From the NCBI RefSeq assembly GCF_000736415.1, contig NZ_CP009043.1, positions 682,001-746,000 on the forward strand: a stretch of DNA of 64,000 nucleotides. The letters are read 5' to 3'. Source of the stretch: Campylobacter iguaniorum. Its GTDB lineage: Bacteria > Campylobacterota > Campylobacteria > Campylobacterales > Campylobacteraceae. The position numbers and the translations under genes are program-made. The notes beneath the pieces were generated by a model that saw only the letters and a list, made by a program, of their open reading frames with translations, had not been told where the DNA came from and ran no database searches. This document shows, piece after piece, positions 38,758-46,663 of this stretch. The first letter of the stretch is position 1. Every line of letters starts with the position of its first letter.

Positions 38758-39550
38758 AGTTTGTATCTTGCAGCTTGGCACTTTGGCGATGAGTGAGTCT
38801 AGGATTGATTATTATCTTAAGCTTGCTAGTGGGAGTGGTGCTGGGGTGGTTTTGCTTGGTGAATATGTGCTAAACTCATTTTTCACTGAGCTAATCAAAA
38901 TGCCACGCTCAATGATAAAAGAGCAGTCCGAATACAAAAAGCTAGCTCTTAGCAATCTGGCTAAAAAATATGAATTGACAATCATCGCTCCTATAATCTT
39001 GCTAAAAGGCAAAGAGCTATGCAAGGTGATTGCTAAATTTAGCCCACAAAGCACAAAATACCAAGAGCAAAATATTTTTATAAATTACCCGCACTGGAAT
39101 GAAGAAGCGCTTTTTGCTAAAAGTGGTAAATTTGAAACAATGACATTTAGTTTTGATAAAATTAAATTTGGTGTTATGTTTGGCTATGAGGCTCATTTTG
39201 ATCTTATGTGGCAAGATATGATGGCAAAAAAAGTTGATTGTGTTTTGCTTCCTACTGCTTGTACGCTAAACTCAAAAGAGCGTTGGAATGAGCTTTTGAA
39301 GATGAGAGCCTTTACGAACAATATCTATATTTTGCGTGCAAATAGACTTGGTAAGGCTAAATTTGATGAGGCTAGTAGTGAGTTTTATGGTAACTCAATA
39401 CTCATCAGCCCGCACGGTGAAATCATAAATAGTCTTGATGAAAACGAGGGTATGATGGTTTGTGAGATAGATAAAAAACTCCTAAACGAAGCAAAAAAAA
39501 TATGGAAATTTAGAGATAATGCTCTAAAAATCCAAACTAATAAAGATTAA
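38750..39550 (+). CDS. Carbon-nitrogen hydrolase (nitrilase superfamily)
   Basis: A 266-residue nitrilase-fold protein. Candidate catalytic residues are Glu in LLGEYVLNSFF, Lys in the LLKGKELCKVI region, and Cys in LLPTACTLNSKERW. The superfamily splits amides or nitriles; the substrate is unknown. A gene of this family also follows xseB in C. jejuni (from memory). It overlaps xseB by 8 bases and its 3' end overlaps the convergent cytochrome gene by 14 bases. Confidence 0.8.
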   Translation: MAKVCILQLGTLAMSESRIDYYLKLASGSGAGVVLLGEYVLNSFFTELIKMPRSMIKEQSEYKKLALSNLAKKYELTIIAPIILLKGKELCKVIAKFSPQSTKYQEQNIFINYPHWNEEALFAKSGKFETMTFSFDKIKFGVMFGYEAHFDLMWQDMMAKKVDCVLLPTACTLNSKERWNELLKMRAFTNNIYILRANRLGKAKFDEASSEFYGNSILISPHGEIINSLDENEGMMVCEIDKKLLNEAKKIWKFRDNALKIQTNKD

Positions 39551-40709
39551 AAATCCTCTCTATCATAAGCTTTTCATCTGTAAATTCGCCATCTATCACA
39601 CCAAGATCAAGTGCTAAATTGGGCGATATTCTGTGATAATATATCGCTACTTTTATTTGCTCTGCGCCTTTTATAGGGTGCAAGGCGATCTCTTTTTTCT
39701 CAAAAGGCTTAAATCTATTGTCTGATTCTAACCCATTAGCTACGTACGATAGTGTTTCTTTACCATTTGCTAGTATATATTTTGCTTTGAAAGCGACTGT
39801 TTGAGTTGAGATGATGTCTTTATTTTTAGCTATATAAAATATCGTTGCTTCTACCACTCTACCACCAAATCCAGTAGGAACATTGTGTGATATTTTATTT
39901 TCTATGATTAATTTTTTTTGGGCTTGATTAAATGAGATATTAAAAGTATCTTCTAAAAGCTTTTTGTCTTGAGAGCCTATAAAAAGATGCGATCTAACTC
40001 TTCTAATCTCAGCTTGATTTGTAGCGATATGAGGGGCATTTACGGCTTCTTTTGGCTCGCCCATATGACAGTCTACGCACCTTTTTGTTGTTTTGCTTGC
40101 TTGTGTTTCTTTGCCAGTATTATACTGACCAAATTTATTATTATCCCCTTGCCCTTGGTGGCAGATAAGACAGAGTTTATCGCCTTTGATGAAATACTCT
40201 CTTTGAACAGTGTTGTGAAACTCAGCCCTCGAAGATGACTCAAACGGTCCAGCCATATCGTTTCCATGTAGCCATTTTATAGAATATTTTCCATTTTTGT
40301 CTTCTTGTATATCATCGATTCTGTGGCAAATATAGCAACTAACTCCATTTTTAAGGTGATCTGCACCTATTTGCTCATCGATTTGTTTCGTTTTTGAGGT
40401 TTGTATATCAAATAATTTTGCAAAAGTATAATTTTGATCCATATTTACGACCTCTATTTTTGGATTATGACAGGTCGCACATTCTACTAAGATCTCTTCT
40501 CTTGCTTTGTTTGTGCGGCTCGCAACATAGTTTATAGAAGCTTTATAAAGTTCGTTTTTGCTATCGTGAGACTTGTAGTGTAGGGATTTTTTCCAAGAGT
40601 TATACTCATCTTTATGACAAGCAGAACAAAGCTTTGGATCTTGAAACTGAGAGTTGATGTTTGCTAATAATAGTATTGGTAAAATTAAAATAAAATATAA
40701 ATTTTTCAA
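39537..40709 (-). CDS. Periplasmic pentaheme cytochrome c (c554-like)
   Basis: 390 residues with a signal peptide (MKNLYFILILPILLLANINS) and five CXXCH heme sites: CSACH near 33, CATCH near 80, CYICH near 130, CLICH near 180 and CVDCH near 220. The C-terminal 160 residues have no heme site and look beta-rich. The arrangement resembles cytochrome c554-like multiheme proteins that pass electrons in the periplasm; the redox partner is unknown. It reads against its neighbours and has its own start region of about 110 bases shared with murC. Confidence 0.82.
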   Translation of the reverse strand: MKNLYFILILPILLLANINSQFQDPKLCSACHKDEYNSWKKSLHYKSHDSKNELYKASINYVASRTNKAREEILVECATCHNPKIEVVNMDQNYTFAKLFDIQTSKTKQIDEQIGADHLKNGVSCYICHRIDDIQEDKNGKYSIKWLHGNDMAGPFESSSRAEFHNTVQREYFIKGDKLCLICHQGQGDNNKFGQYNTGKETQASKTTKRCVDCHMGEPKEAVNAPHIATNQAEIRRVRSHLFIGSQDKKLLEDTFNISFNQAQKKLIIENKISHNVPTGFGGRVVEATIFYIAKNKDIISTQTVAFKAKYILANGKETLSYVANGLESDNRFKPFEKKEIALHPIKGAEQIKVAIYYHRISPNLALDLGVIDGEFTDEKLMIERIFNLY

Positions 40710-40788
40710 TCATACCCTTTTTAAATTTGATGTAATATTTTATCATAAATACCTTAAAAGTGGCGCTTTTTAAGTCAAAATTTGATAG

Positions 40789-40794
40789 TATAAT
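40789..40794 (+). promoter_or_regulatory. Sigma-70 -10 box for murC
   Basis: TATAAT lies 25 bases before ATG 40819 and follows GATAG; a Shine-Dalgarno-like TTAAGG is next to the start. Confidence 0.6.
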
Positions 40795-40818
40795 GAAAAT
40801 AAATACTTAAGGTTTTTC

Positions 40819-42117
40819 ATGCAAAAAGTTCATTTTATCGGTATTGGCGGTATTGGAATTTCGGCTATAGCTAGATTTTTAAAAGAAAAAAATTTTATCA
40901 TAAGTGGTTCAGATATAAAAGATAGTAATACAACCAAAAAATTAAGTCAAGATGGGATTAAAATCACAGTTCCACACTGCAGCAGCGCGATAGAAGATCC
41001 TGATTTTGTGGTTTACAGTGCAGCAATCAAAGAAGATAATGTCGAGCTAGTAGAGGCTAGAAGAAAGGGCATAAAGTGTCTTTCTAGGAAAGAAGCGTTG
41101 CCATTTATTTTAGAGGGAAAAAGAGTTTTTGCAGTAGCTGGAGCTCATGGCAAAAGCACGACTTCGGCTATGCTATCAAGTTTGCTTAGTGGAAGCGTGA
41201 TAATAGGGGCGATAAACAAGCAATTTGGCTCAAATATGAAATACGAACAAAGTGATAACATAATATTTGAAGCCGATGAGAGCGATAGTAGCTTTTTAAA
41301 CTCAAATCCATATCTAGCAGTCGTGACAAACGCTGAGCCAGAACACATGGAGCATTATGATTTTGATCTTGATAAATTTCACGCAGCCTATAAAGGCTTT
41401 TTGGAACGAGCTAAAATAAGAGTGATAAATGCTGATGATGAGTTTTTAGGCTCTATTAAAATGGACTGCATCAAGCTATATAAAAGTGATATAACCGAGC
41501 TTAAAATGGTGCTTAGAAACTATGAGCCTTATACAAGTTTTAACCTAAAAAATCTTGGTAAATTTGAAGCTTGGGGCATGGGAGAGCATATCGCAATCGA
41601 TGCTAGTCTTGCGATTTTGGCGGCGAACTGTGAAGTAGGGCTTGAGAGCATAAGAGAAAATCTAAAAAACTTTAAAGGGATAAAAAAGCGTTTTGATATA
41701 CTTGTAGCAAATGAAAATTTCGCTCTCATTGATGATTACGGCCATCATCCAACTGAGATTTGTGCTACCTTAAAAAGCGCCAAAGAATACGCAAAACTGC
41801 TTGGGCTAGAGAAGATAACTGCGATATTTCAGCCACATCGCTACACAAGACTTAAGGCAAATTTACAAGGGTTTAAAGAGTGCTTCAAAGAAGTAGATGA
41901 GCTTATAGTTTTGCCTGTTTTTGCTGCTGGAGAAGAGCCAAATGAGATAAGCTTGAAAGATGAGTTCAAAAATGCTGTTTTCGCAGACCGCATAGATAGG
42001 GTTGGTGAAACGATTGAATTCACTGATAGCTTTGGCGTAAAACACAAAGTCGCAAGTGGGCTTGTTATCGGCTTTGGCGCTGGAGATATCACATATATGT
42101 TAAGGGGTGAAGTGTGA
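40819..42117 (+). CDS. murC: UDP-N-acetylmuramate--L-alanine ligase
   Basis: This 432-residue ATP-dependent ligase adds L-Ala to UDP-MurNAc in peptidoglycan synthesis in the cytoplasm. Landmarks are the N-terminal GIGGIGISAIARF nucleotide fold, the P-loop AGAHGKSTTSAM (about 111-122), EADESDSSF, and DDYGHHPTEI in the C-terminal domain. The start fits AAGG upstream. The next gene overlaps its stop. Confidence 0.95.
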   Translation: MQKVHFIGIGGIGISAIARFLKEKNFIISGSDIKDSNTTKKLSQDGIKITVPHCSSAIEDPDFVVYSAAIKEDNVELVEARRKGIKCLSRKEALPFILEGKRVFAVAGAHGKSTTSAMLSSLLSGSVIIGAINKQFGSNMKYEQSDNIIFEADESDSSFLNSNPYLAVVTNAEPEHMEHYDFDLDKFHAAYKGFLERAKIRVINADDEFLGSIKMDCIKLYKSDITELKMVLRNYEPYTSFNLKNLGKFEAWGMGEHIAIDASLAILAANCEVGLESIRENLKNFKGIKKRFDILVANENFALIDDYGHHPTEICATLKSAKEYAKLLGLEKITAIFQPHRYTRLKANLQGFKECFKEVDELIVLPVFAAGEEPNEISLKDEFKNAVFADRIDRVGETIEFTDSFGVKHKVASGLVIGFGAGDITYMLRGEV

Positions 42118-42455
42118 GAATAGTTCTATTTTTGGTGCTTATTCTTTTTATACTAATTTTATTTGCCGCTGGTAGTCAAAGGCTAAATTTAAAGTCTAGA
42201 ATTTTGATTTTGATCTGCGGGATTGCTCTGTTTTTGGTGGCATTTTTCTACAATGAAAGCGTGCAAAACAAAGAAGAAAACATAAATAAAATAGTTGAAG
42301 AATTTACTCAAGGCAAAACCGTGAAATGCGGGGAGTTTGAAGTGGATAAAAAGCATTTTAATTATGAGTTTGGAACTGGTAGTTTCGTGGCTAAAAGTGG
42401 CTTTGAAAGTCTAAATTCAGTCATAATCCCTGTGGAAAAATGTATAGAAAAATAG
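42114..42455 (+). CDS. Small membrane-anchored protein
   Basis: 113 residues with two hydrophobic segments (about 3-18 and 30-47) and a soluble C-terminal part with two cysteines (VKCGEFEV and VEKCIEK). The start is GTG 42114, overlapping the murC stop. From memory a small membrane protein gene also sits between murC and mutS2 in C. jejuni. No function is known. Confidence 0.7.
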   Translation: MRIVLFLVLILFILILFAAGSQRLNLKSRILILICGIALFLVAFFYNESVQNKEENINKIVEEFTQGKTVKCGEFEVDKKHFNYEFGTGSFVAKSGFESLNSVIIPVEKCIEK

Positions 42456-42482
42456 TGCAAATTTGAGCTAAATTTACACTAT
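42452..42482. terminator. Bidirectional hairpin between convergent genes
   Basis: Arms ATAGTGCAAATTT and AAATTTACACTAT pair with a single mismatch around a five-base loop, with A/T tracts on both sides. It lies exactly between the murC operon and the ABC operon. Confidence 0.75.
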
Positions 42483-43232
42483 TTATATTTGATATTCTAT
42501 TTGGTTGTCTTCGCCGTTTATAAGTCTAAAGATTTCAGCTTTGATCTCAAAATACTTTGCATGGTTTGGTTGAAATCTTGGATTTTTTATCTCTTTTATT
42601 ATAGCTCCACTATGCAAAACGACGATTTTGTCCCCTAAAAACAGTGCTTCATCTATATCATGAGTGACAAATATCACAGTTGAGTTTGTAGCTATATTTT
42701 TAAGTTCGGTTTGCAAATTTGCTCTAGTTATTGGATCGAGCGCAGAAAATGGCTCGTCTAAAAATAGGACTTTTGGATTTAGGCTTAAAGCCCTTGCTAT
42801 GGCGATTCGTTGTTGTTGGCCGCCACTTAATGAGTGTGGATAAAAACTCTCTTTGCCACCCAAATGTACTAAATTTAAGAACTTTTGAGCTGTTTTTTCA
42901 AGCTCATTTTTGTCCTTTATGCCTGAGCATTTTAGAGCAAATTTGATATTATTAATTGCGTTCATCCACGGCATTAAAGAGTAGTTTTGGGTTATGATTT
43001 GGCGTGATTTATGAGACGCGATTTGTCCTTTAAATTTAACGCCATCAATACCAACTTCGCCACTATCAAAAGAGCTGTGGCCACTTAAAATCTTAAGCAA
43101 AGTAGTCTTCCCAGAGCCACTAGCTCCAAGCAACACGCAAAACTCGTTTTTATCGATATTTAAATTTATATCTTTTAGAATTTGTGCGTTGCCAAACGAT
43201 TTTTTTAAATTAGAGATTTTTATCATATCCAA
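42483..43232 (-). CDS. ABC transporter ATP-binding protein, SsuB/TauB-like
   Basis: 249 residues with Walker A GASGSGKTT (about 38-46), Q-loop ITQNYSLMPW, signature LSGGQQQRIAIARAL and Walker B LFLDEPFSALD. Sequence type is the nitrate/sulfonate/taurine group. It energises the permease encoded next to it. ATG 43226 is an alternative start; the gene overlaps the permease. Confidence 0.87.
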   Translation of the reverse strand: MDMIKISNLKKSFGNAQILKDINLNIDKNEFCVLLGASGSGKTTLLKILSGHSSFDSGEVGIDGVKFKGQIASHKSRQIITQNYSLMPWMNAINNIKFALKCSGIKDKNELEKTAQKFLNLVHLGGKESFYPHSLSGGQQQRIAIARALSLNPKVLFLDEPFSALDPITRANLQTELKNIATNSTVIFVTHDIDEALFLGDKIVVLHSGAIIKEIKNPRFQPNHAKYFEIKAEIFRLINGEDNQIEYQI

Positions 43233-43947
43233 ACTTCCTTGAAATTTGTTTTTCGATCAAGCAAAATAGCTGATTTATCGCCCAGCCCACCGCACCTATG
43301 ACGCAGATTACGGCTAAAACTATGTCGAGCCTAAGCTGGTTTCTAGCATCTATGATGAGGTATCCAAGCCCTGTTTGAGCTCCTAGCATTTCGCCCACGA
43401 CTAAATTTATCCAAGCTAAAGACGCGGCTAGTTTAAGCCCTGAAATAAGCATAAGAAAACTAGATGGAAATATCACTCCGCTAAGCACTTGCCATTTTGA
43501 AGCACCGAAGTTTTTTGATACTATTATTAGCTCTTTTGGGACATCTTGGACTGCTTTTGAAGCTAGTAAAAGCACAGGAAAAAACACAGCGTAAGATATA
43601 ATAAATATAGTAGGCTTGTCTCCTATGCCAAAGACGATAAGCACTAATGGCACCCAAGCTATGGGCGAAACTGGGCGTAGTAAATTTATAATAGGATCAA
43701 AAGCACTGCTTATTTTGGGAAATAATCCAAAAATAAATCCTATGAAAATCCCACCGCTAAGCCCAGCAGCTAATCCCCAAAAATAGCGGTAAAGTGAGTC
43801 TATAATGCCTATTTGAAGTATGCCTTTTTGTAACAACTCGCCAAGAGCTATGAAGCTTTCTTTTGGCGTTGGTATAAGCTCATCGCTTCCAAGCTGCCAA
43901 AGACCTAGTAGGGCAAAAATGGTTAGAAATTGATAAAAGTATTTCAT
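43210..43947 (-). CDS. ABC transporter permease, SsuC/TauC-like
   Basis: About 245 residues with six membrane segments and the permease EAA-like loop SKNFGASKWQVLSGVIFPSS. It belongs to the nitrate/sulfonate/taurine permeases. I use ATG 43947 just past the binding-protein stop; ATG 43968 would overlap that gene by 20 bases. It is followed by the ATPase with a 23-base overlap. Confidence 0.85.
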   Translation of the reverse strand: MKYFYQFLTIFALLGLWQLGSDELIPTPKESFIALGELLQKGILQIGIIDSLYRYFWGLAAGLSGGIFIGFIFGLFPKISSAFDPIINLLRPVSPIAWVPLVLIVFGIGDKPTIFIISYAVFFPVLLLASKAVQDVPKELIIVSKNFGASKWQVLSGVIFPSSFLMLISGLKLAASLAWINLVVGEMLGAQTGLGYLIIDARNQLRLDIVLAVICVIGAVGWAINQLFCLIEKQISRKFGYDKNL

Positions 43948-43948
43948 T

Positions 43949-44866
43949 TTATACCGCCAGATAATCATCTATGCTTAGATTAAAAAGTGCATCATTTGCT
44001 AGATTATTTTTTATCAAAAACTCTTTAAGGACTTCTAAATCATCTTTTTTGATACTCAAATCATCATAAGAAGCTATGTCTTGAGCGAGTATATCATTTA
44101 TAATTTTTTGATTTTGCCCTAGCAAATTTTCACCCAAAAGACTTGCTTTTTCGTGATTTTTAGATATAAAATACGCAGCTTTTTTGAAGCTTTGTAACAC
44201 CTCATCAAAGCCGTTTAAGCTTAGCACATTTTCGCCAAAATTTAAAATACAGCATATATGGGATTTTTCTATATCTTTGCTAAAAATCAAATTCCTAGCT
44301 CTTTTTTTAGATACTGCGAGCTGACCAAAAGGCTCTGCGACTATGTAGGCATCAAGCCTTCCACTAAGCAAGGCAAAGGGCATTTCAGTGGGCGCCATAT
44401 CTATGATATTTACCTTTCCTCTTAAATTTAGACTTCCCAAAAGTTTGTCTAATAAAAAATAATGCGTGCTAAAACGAGATGGGATTCCTATATTTTTGCC
44501 TTTTATGTCTTGTAAATTTAATATATCGTTTCTTGCAACAAGTGCCGAGCCGTTTTTGTGAGCGGCAAGGACGGCTTTTATCTTAACCCCGTTTGCTCTT
44601 AGCATAAGTCCAAGAGGCGCTAGTAAAAACGCTCCATCGATTGCTTTGCTTCTCAAAGCTTCACTAAGATCAGCCCAGCTAGCAAATTTAACTGGGATTA
44701 TCTCATAGTTTGGGCTATCATAAAGCTCTTTTGCTATGATAATAAGATGATCTGTAATAGGCAAAAATCCTACTTTTATGGGGATTTTGAGTTTGCTAGC
44801 TAGAGTTTTTGAGGTATGAAATGCCAAAAAACTAGCCAAAAATCCAAGTGCATATCTTCTTGTCAT
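43949..44866 (-). CDS. ABC transporter substrate-binding protein, SsuA/NMT1-like
   Basis: About 305 residues. ATG 44866 gives MTRRYALGFLASFLAFHT, a signal peptide with a twin-arginine-like start, and overlaps the upstream stop as ATGA. The body has the NMT1/SsuA fold motifs: IKVGFLPITDHLIIIAKELY, DLSEALRSKAIDGAFL, IGIPSRFSTHYFLL and ALLSGRLDAYIVAEPFG. It would capture an organic sulfur or nitrogen compound in the periplasm; the ligand is not determined. Confidence 0.83.
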   Translation of the reverse strand: MTRRYALGFLASFLAFHTSKTLASKLKIPIKVGFLPITDHLIIIAKELYDSPNYEIIPVKFASWADLSEALRSKAIDGAFLLAPLGLMLRANGVKIKAVLAAHKNGSALVARNDILNLQDIKGKNIGIPSRFSTHYFLLDKLLGSLNLRGKVNIIDMAPTEMPFALLSGRLDAYIVAEPFGQLAVSKKRARNLIFSKDIEKSHICCILNFGENVLSLNGFDEVLQSFKKAAYFISKNHEKASLLGENLLGQNQKIINDILAQDIASYDDLSIKKDDLEVLKEFLIKNNLANDALFNLSIDDYLAV

Positions 44867-45921
44867 GAAGCAACCTTGTACTTCCATTTTTGTATGCATC
44901 CATTGCCGTTTTTTACCTCTTCTATCTCTTTTAAGAGATGCTTTATACTTGGAGTTACTATTAAGACGAAATTTCCCTCTCTTTGGACTCTAGCTATTTT
45001 GGCGTTTTTAAAATACCCCTTTGTCCCGCTAAACAAAACCGCTGCGTTTGTTGCTTTTTGTGTTAAAAATGACGCGTCAAGCCTGAGCTGCAAAATCTCA
45101 AGCGGGCTTATTAAATTTATATTAAAAGCCGCATTTTTCACTCTTTTTAGCAGTTCGTCAAGCTCAAGCTTTAAACTCTCATAGCTAAAAGGCAGATACA
45201 CATTTATGTGAGAGTGGGTTTTGTTTGAGCTTTCGATCACTTCTAGGCTAGCATTTATTATACCAGCTGCAATGCCAGCTTGAAGCAAGATAAATCCAGG
45301 AGTGATTTTGATTAAATAACTATAAATATCGTTTGTTAAGATATCGCTATCGGGCAAAAAATACTCTTTTAGCGTTACTGATTTGGTCGCTGAGCCCTCA
45401 AGCGTGCTGTATTTTATGTGGCAGCTTAGTTTGACTCTCTCATCACACCTTATAATTCCCATTATTGGCTCATCTGCGTCTAAAGCTATAGCCCCAAACA
45501 CGCTTCCTTGCTCGATATTTGACACCCAAGCAAGAGTGCCATTAAGGATATATCCGCCACTTACTTTTGTAGCTTTTAGCTGGTTTTTTTCTATACCAGC
45601 AAATGCTTTCATAGGATTAGATAGAGCAGTTCCACCTAAGATTTCAGCTTTTTTTAATTTAGGCAAAAGCTCGTTTTTGAGGTTTTCGTTGTTGCTATTT
45701 AGCAGATACCAGATAAGTGCAAATTGGCACCACATGCAAAATCCAGTTGTTCCACAAATTTGAGCTACTTTAGATATGTTTGATATAGCTTTTAGTAGGT
45801 CTTCTCTGCTTTCTAAAACGCTAAAATACTCACTAGCTCCTAGTTCATTTATGATCTCTTTGGCATAAATTCCCTCTGTGTCGATACGTGGTGCAAGATT
45901 TGCTAATTTTTGTAGTGCCAT
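44863..45921 (-). CDS. Acyl-CoA-dehydrogenase-like flavoprotein (DszC/SfnB type)
   Basis: 352 residues with the acyl-CoA dehydrogenase fold: an alpha-helical start, the mid-domain flavin motif (GGYILNGTLAWVSNIEQGSVF), and a C-terminal helical bundle ending KIARVQREGNFVLIVTPSIKHLL. It is somewhat shorter than a beta-oxidation enzyme and lacks an evident catalytic glutamate. Together with the Ssu-like transporter it is more likely a flavin-dependent monooxygenase in sulfur-compound breakdown (DszC/SfnB group) than a fatty-acid enzyme; this is inference. Confidence 0.72.
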   Translation of the reverse strand: MALQKLANLAPRIDTEGIYAKEIINELGASEYFSVLESREDLLKAISNISKVAQICGTTGFCMWCQFALIWYLLNSNNENLKNELLPKLKKAEILGGTALSNPMKAFAGIEKNQLKATKVSGGYILNGTLAWVSNIEQGSVFGAIALDADEPIMGIIRCDERVKLSCHIKYSTLEGSATKSVTLKEYFLPDSDILTNDIYSYLIKITPGFILLQAGIAAGIINASLEVIESSNKTHSHINVYLPFSYESLKLELDELLKRVKNAAFNINLISPLEILQLRLDASFLTQKATNAAVLFSGTKGYFKNAKIARVQREGNFVLIVTPSIKHLLKEIEEVKNGNGCIQKWKYKVAS

Positions 45922-45940
45922 TTTTAATCCTTTAACTTTA

Positions 45941-46471
45941 TTATTTAACTTCTAAATTTACATTTCTAAGCAGAGTATTTGCCACAGGCGAATACTTAAG
46001 TGCGTGAGCGACAAGTGCGTCGTTTGTGCTCTTTTGGGCGTTGCTTTGTAAATCAACTTTTACTCTAACATCAGTAAATCCAAGTGGTTTTTCGCCAAGA
46101 TCTCCTGTGCCCCAAACCGCAGTTATATTTAGGTCGCCCTCAAGCTCTACTTCAAGCTTTGTGATGACTATATTTTGTGCGATTGCGTTTGCGTGGATGC
46201 CTACAGCTATACAACTTCCAAGGGCTGCTAAAACTGCTTCGCTAGGATTTGGTGCGGTGTCTTCTCCAAGCAAAGTAGGCGGCTCATCTACTATGTATGC
46301 AGGCAGGGTTCTTATGTAGTTTGCGTGACGAAACTTACCTTCAGCGACAGTGCGACATTTAAGCGTTTTTATGACATCTGGATTTTGCTTTCCAGCTTTG
46401 ATGAGGGCTTCAAGACCAGCCTTGTCAATAGGGTCAAGTCTTGTACAAGAATTGATAGCGCAATTTGCCAT
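45941..46471 (-). CDS. OsmC-family protein
   Basis: 176 residues from ATG 46471 (MANCAINSCTRLD), which follows AAAGGACACAAA; the frame is open further upstream but without a better start. It has the OsmC/Ohr fold: PSEAVLAALGSCIAVGI includes one redox Cys, and the first Cys is expected near the FRHANYIRTLPAY region but is not evident. Members reduce organic peroxides or belong to sulfur-assimilation operons. It is the first gene of the organosulfur operon. Confidence 0.78.
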   Translation of the reverse strand: MANCAINSCTRLDPIDKAGLEALIKAGKQNPDVIKTLKCRTVAEGKFRHANYIRTLPAYIVDEPPTLLGEDTAPNPSEAVLAALGSCIAVGIHANAIAQNIVITKLEVELEGDLNITAVWGTGDLGEKPLGFTDVRVKVDLQSNAQKSTNDALVAHALKYSPVANTLLRNVNLEVK

Positions 46472-46663
46472 TTTGTGTCCTTTATAAAATATATTTAAAA
46501 GATATGTTATTTCTTTTAGTTCGGTAATTATAACGATAAAATAGTAATCTGTCAATATTTAGTTATATAGTATATTATTGTAGTGATATATAAAGCTTGC
46601 AATAGATAAAATCTTTTATAAGAATTGTTATGATAAAATTGACAAAAATTTTGAAAGCACATT
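46472..46663. promoter_or_regulatory. Divergent control region, osmC-like operon and mutS2
   Basis: About 190 bp of AT-rich DNA separate the two divergent starts and must hold both promoters. A possible -10 for mutS2 is TATGAT near 46629. No clear operator is visible. Confidence 0.45.
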
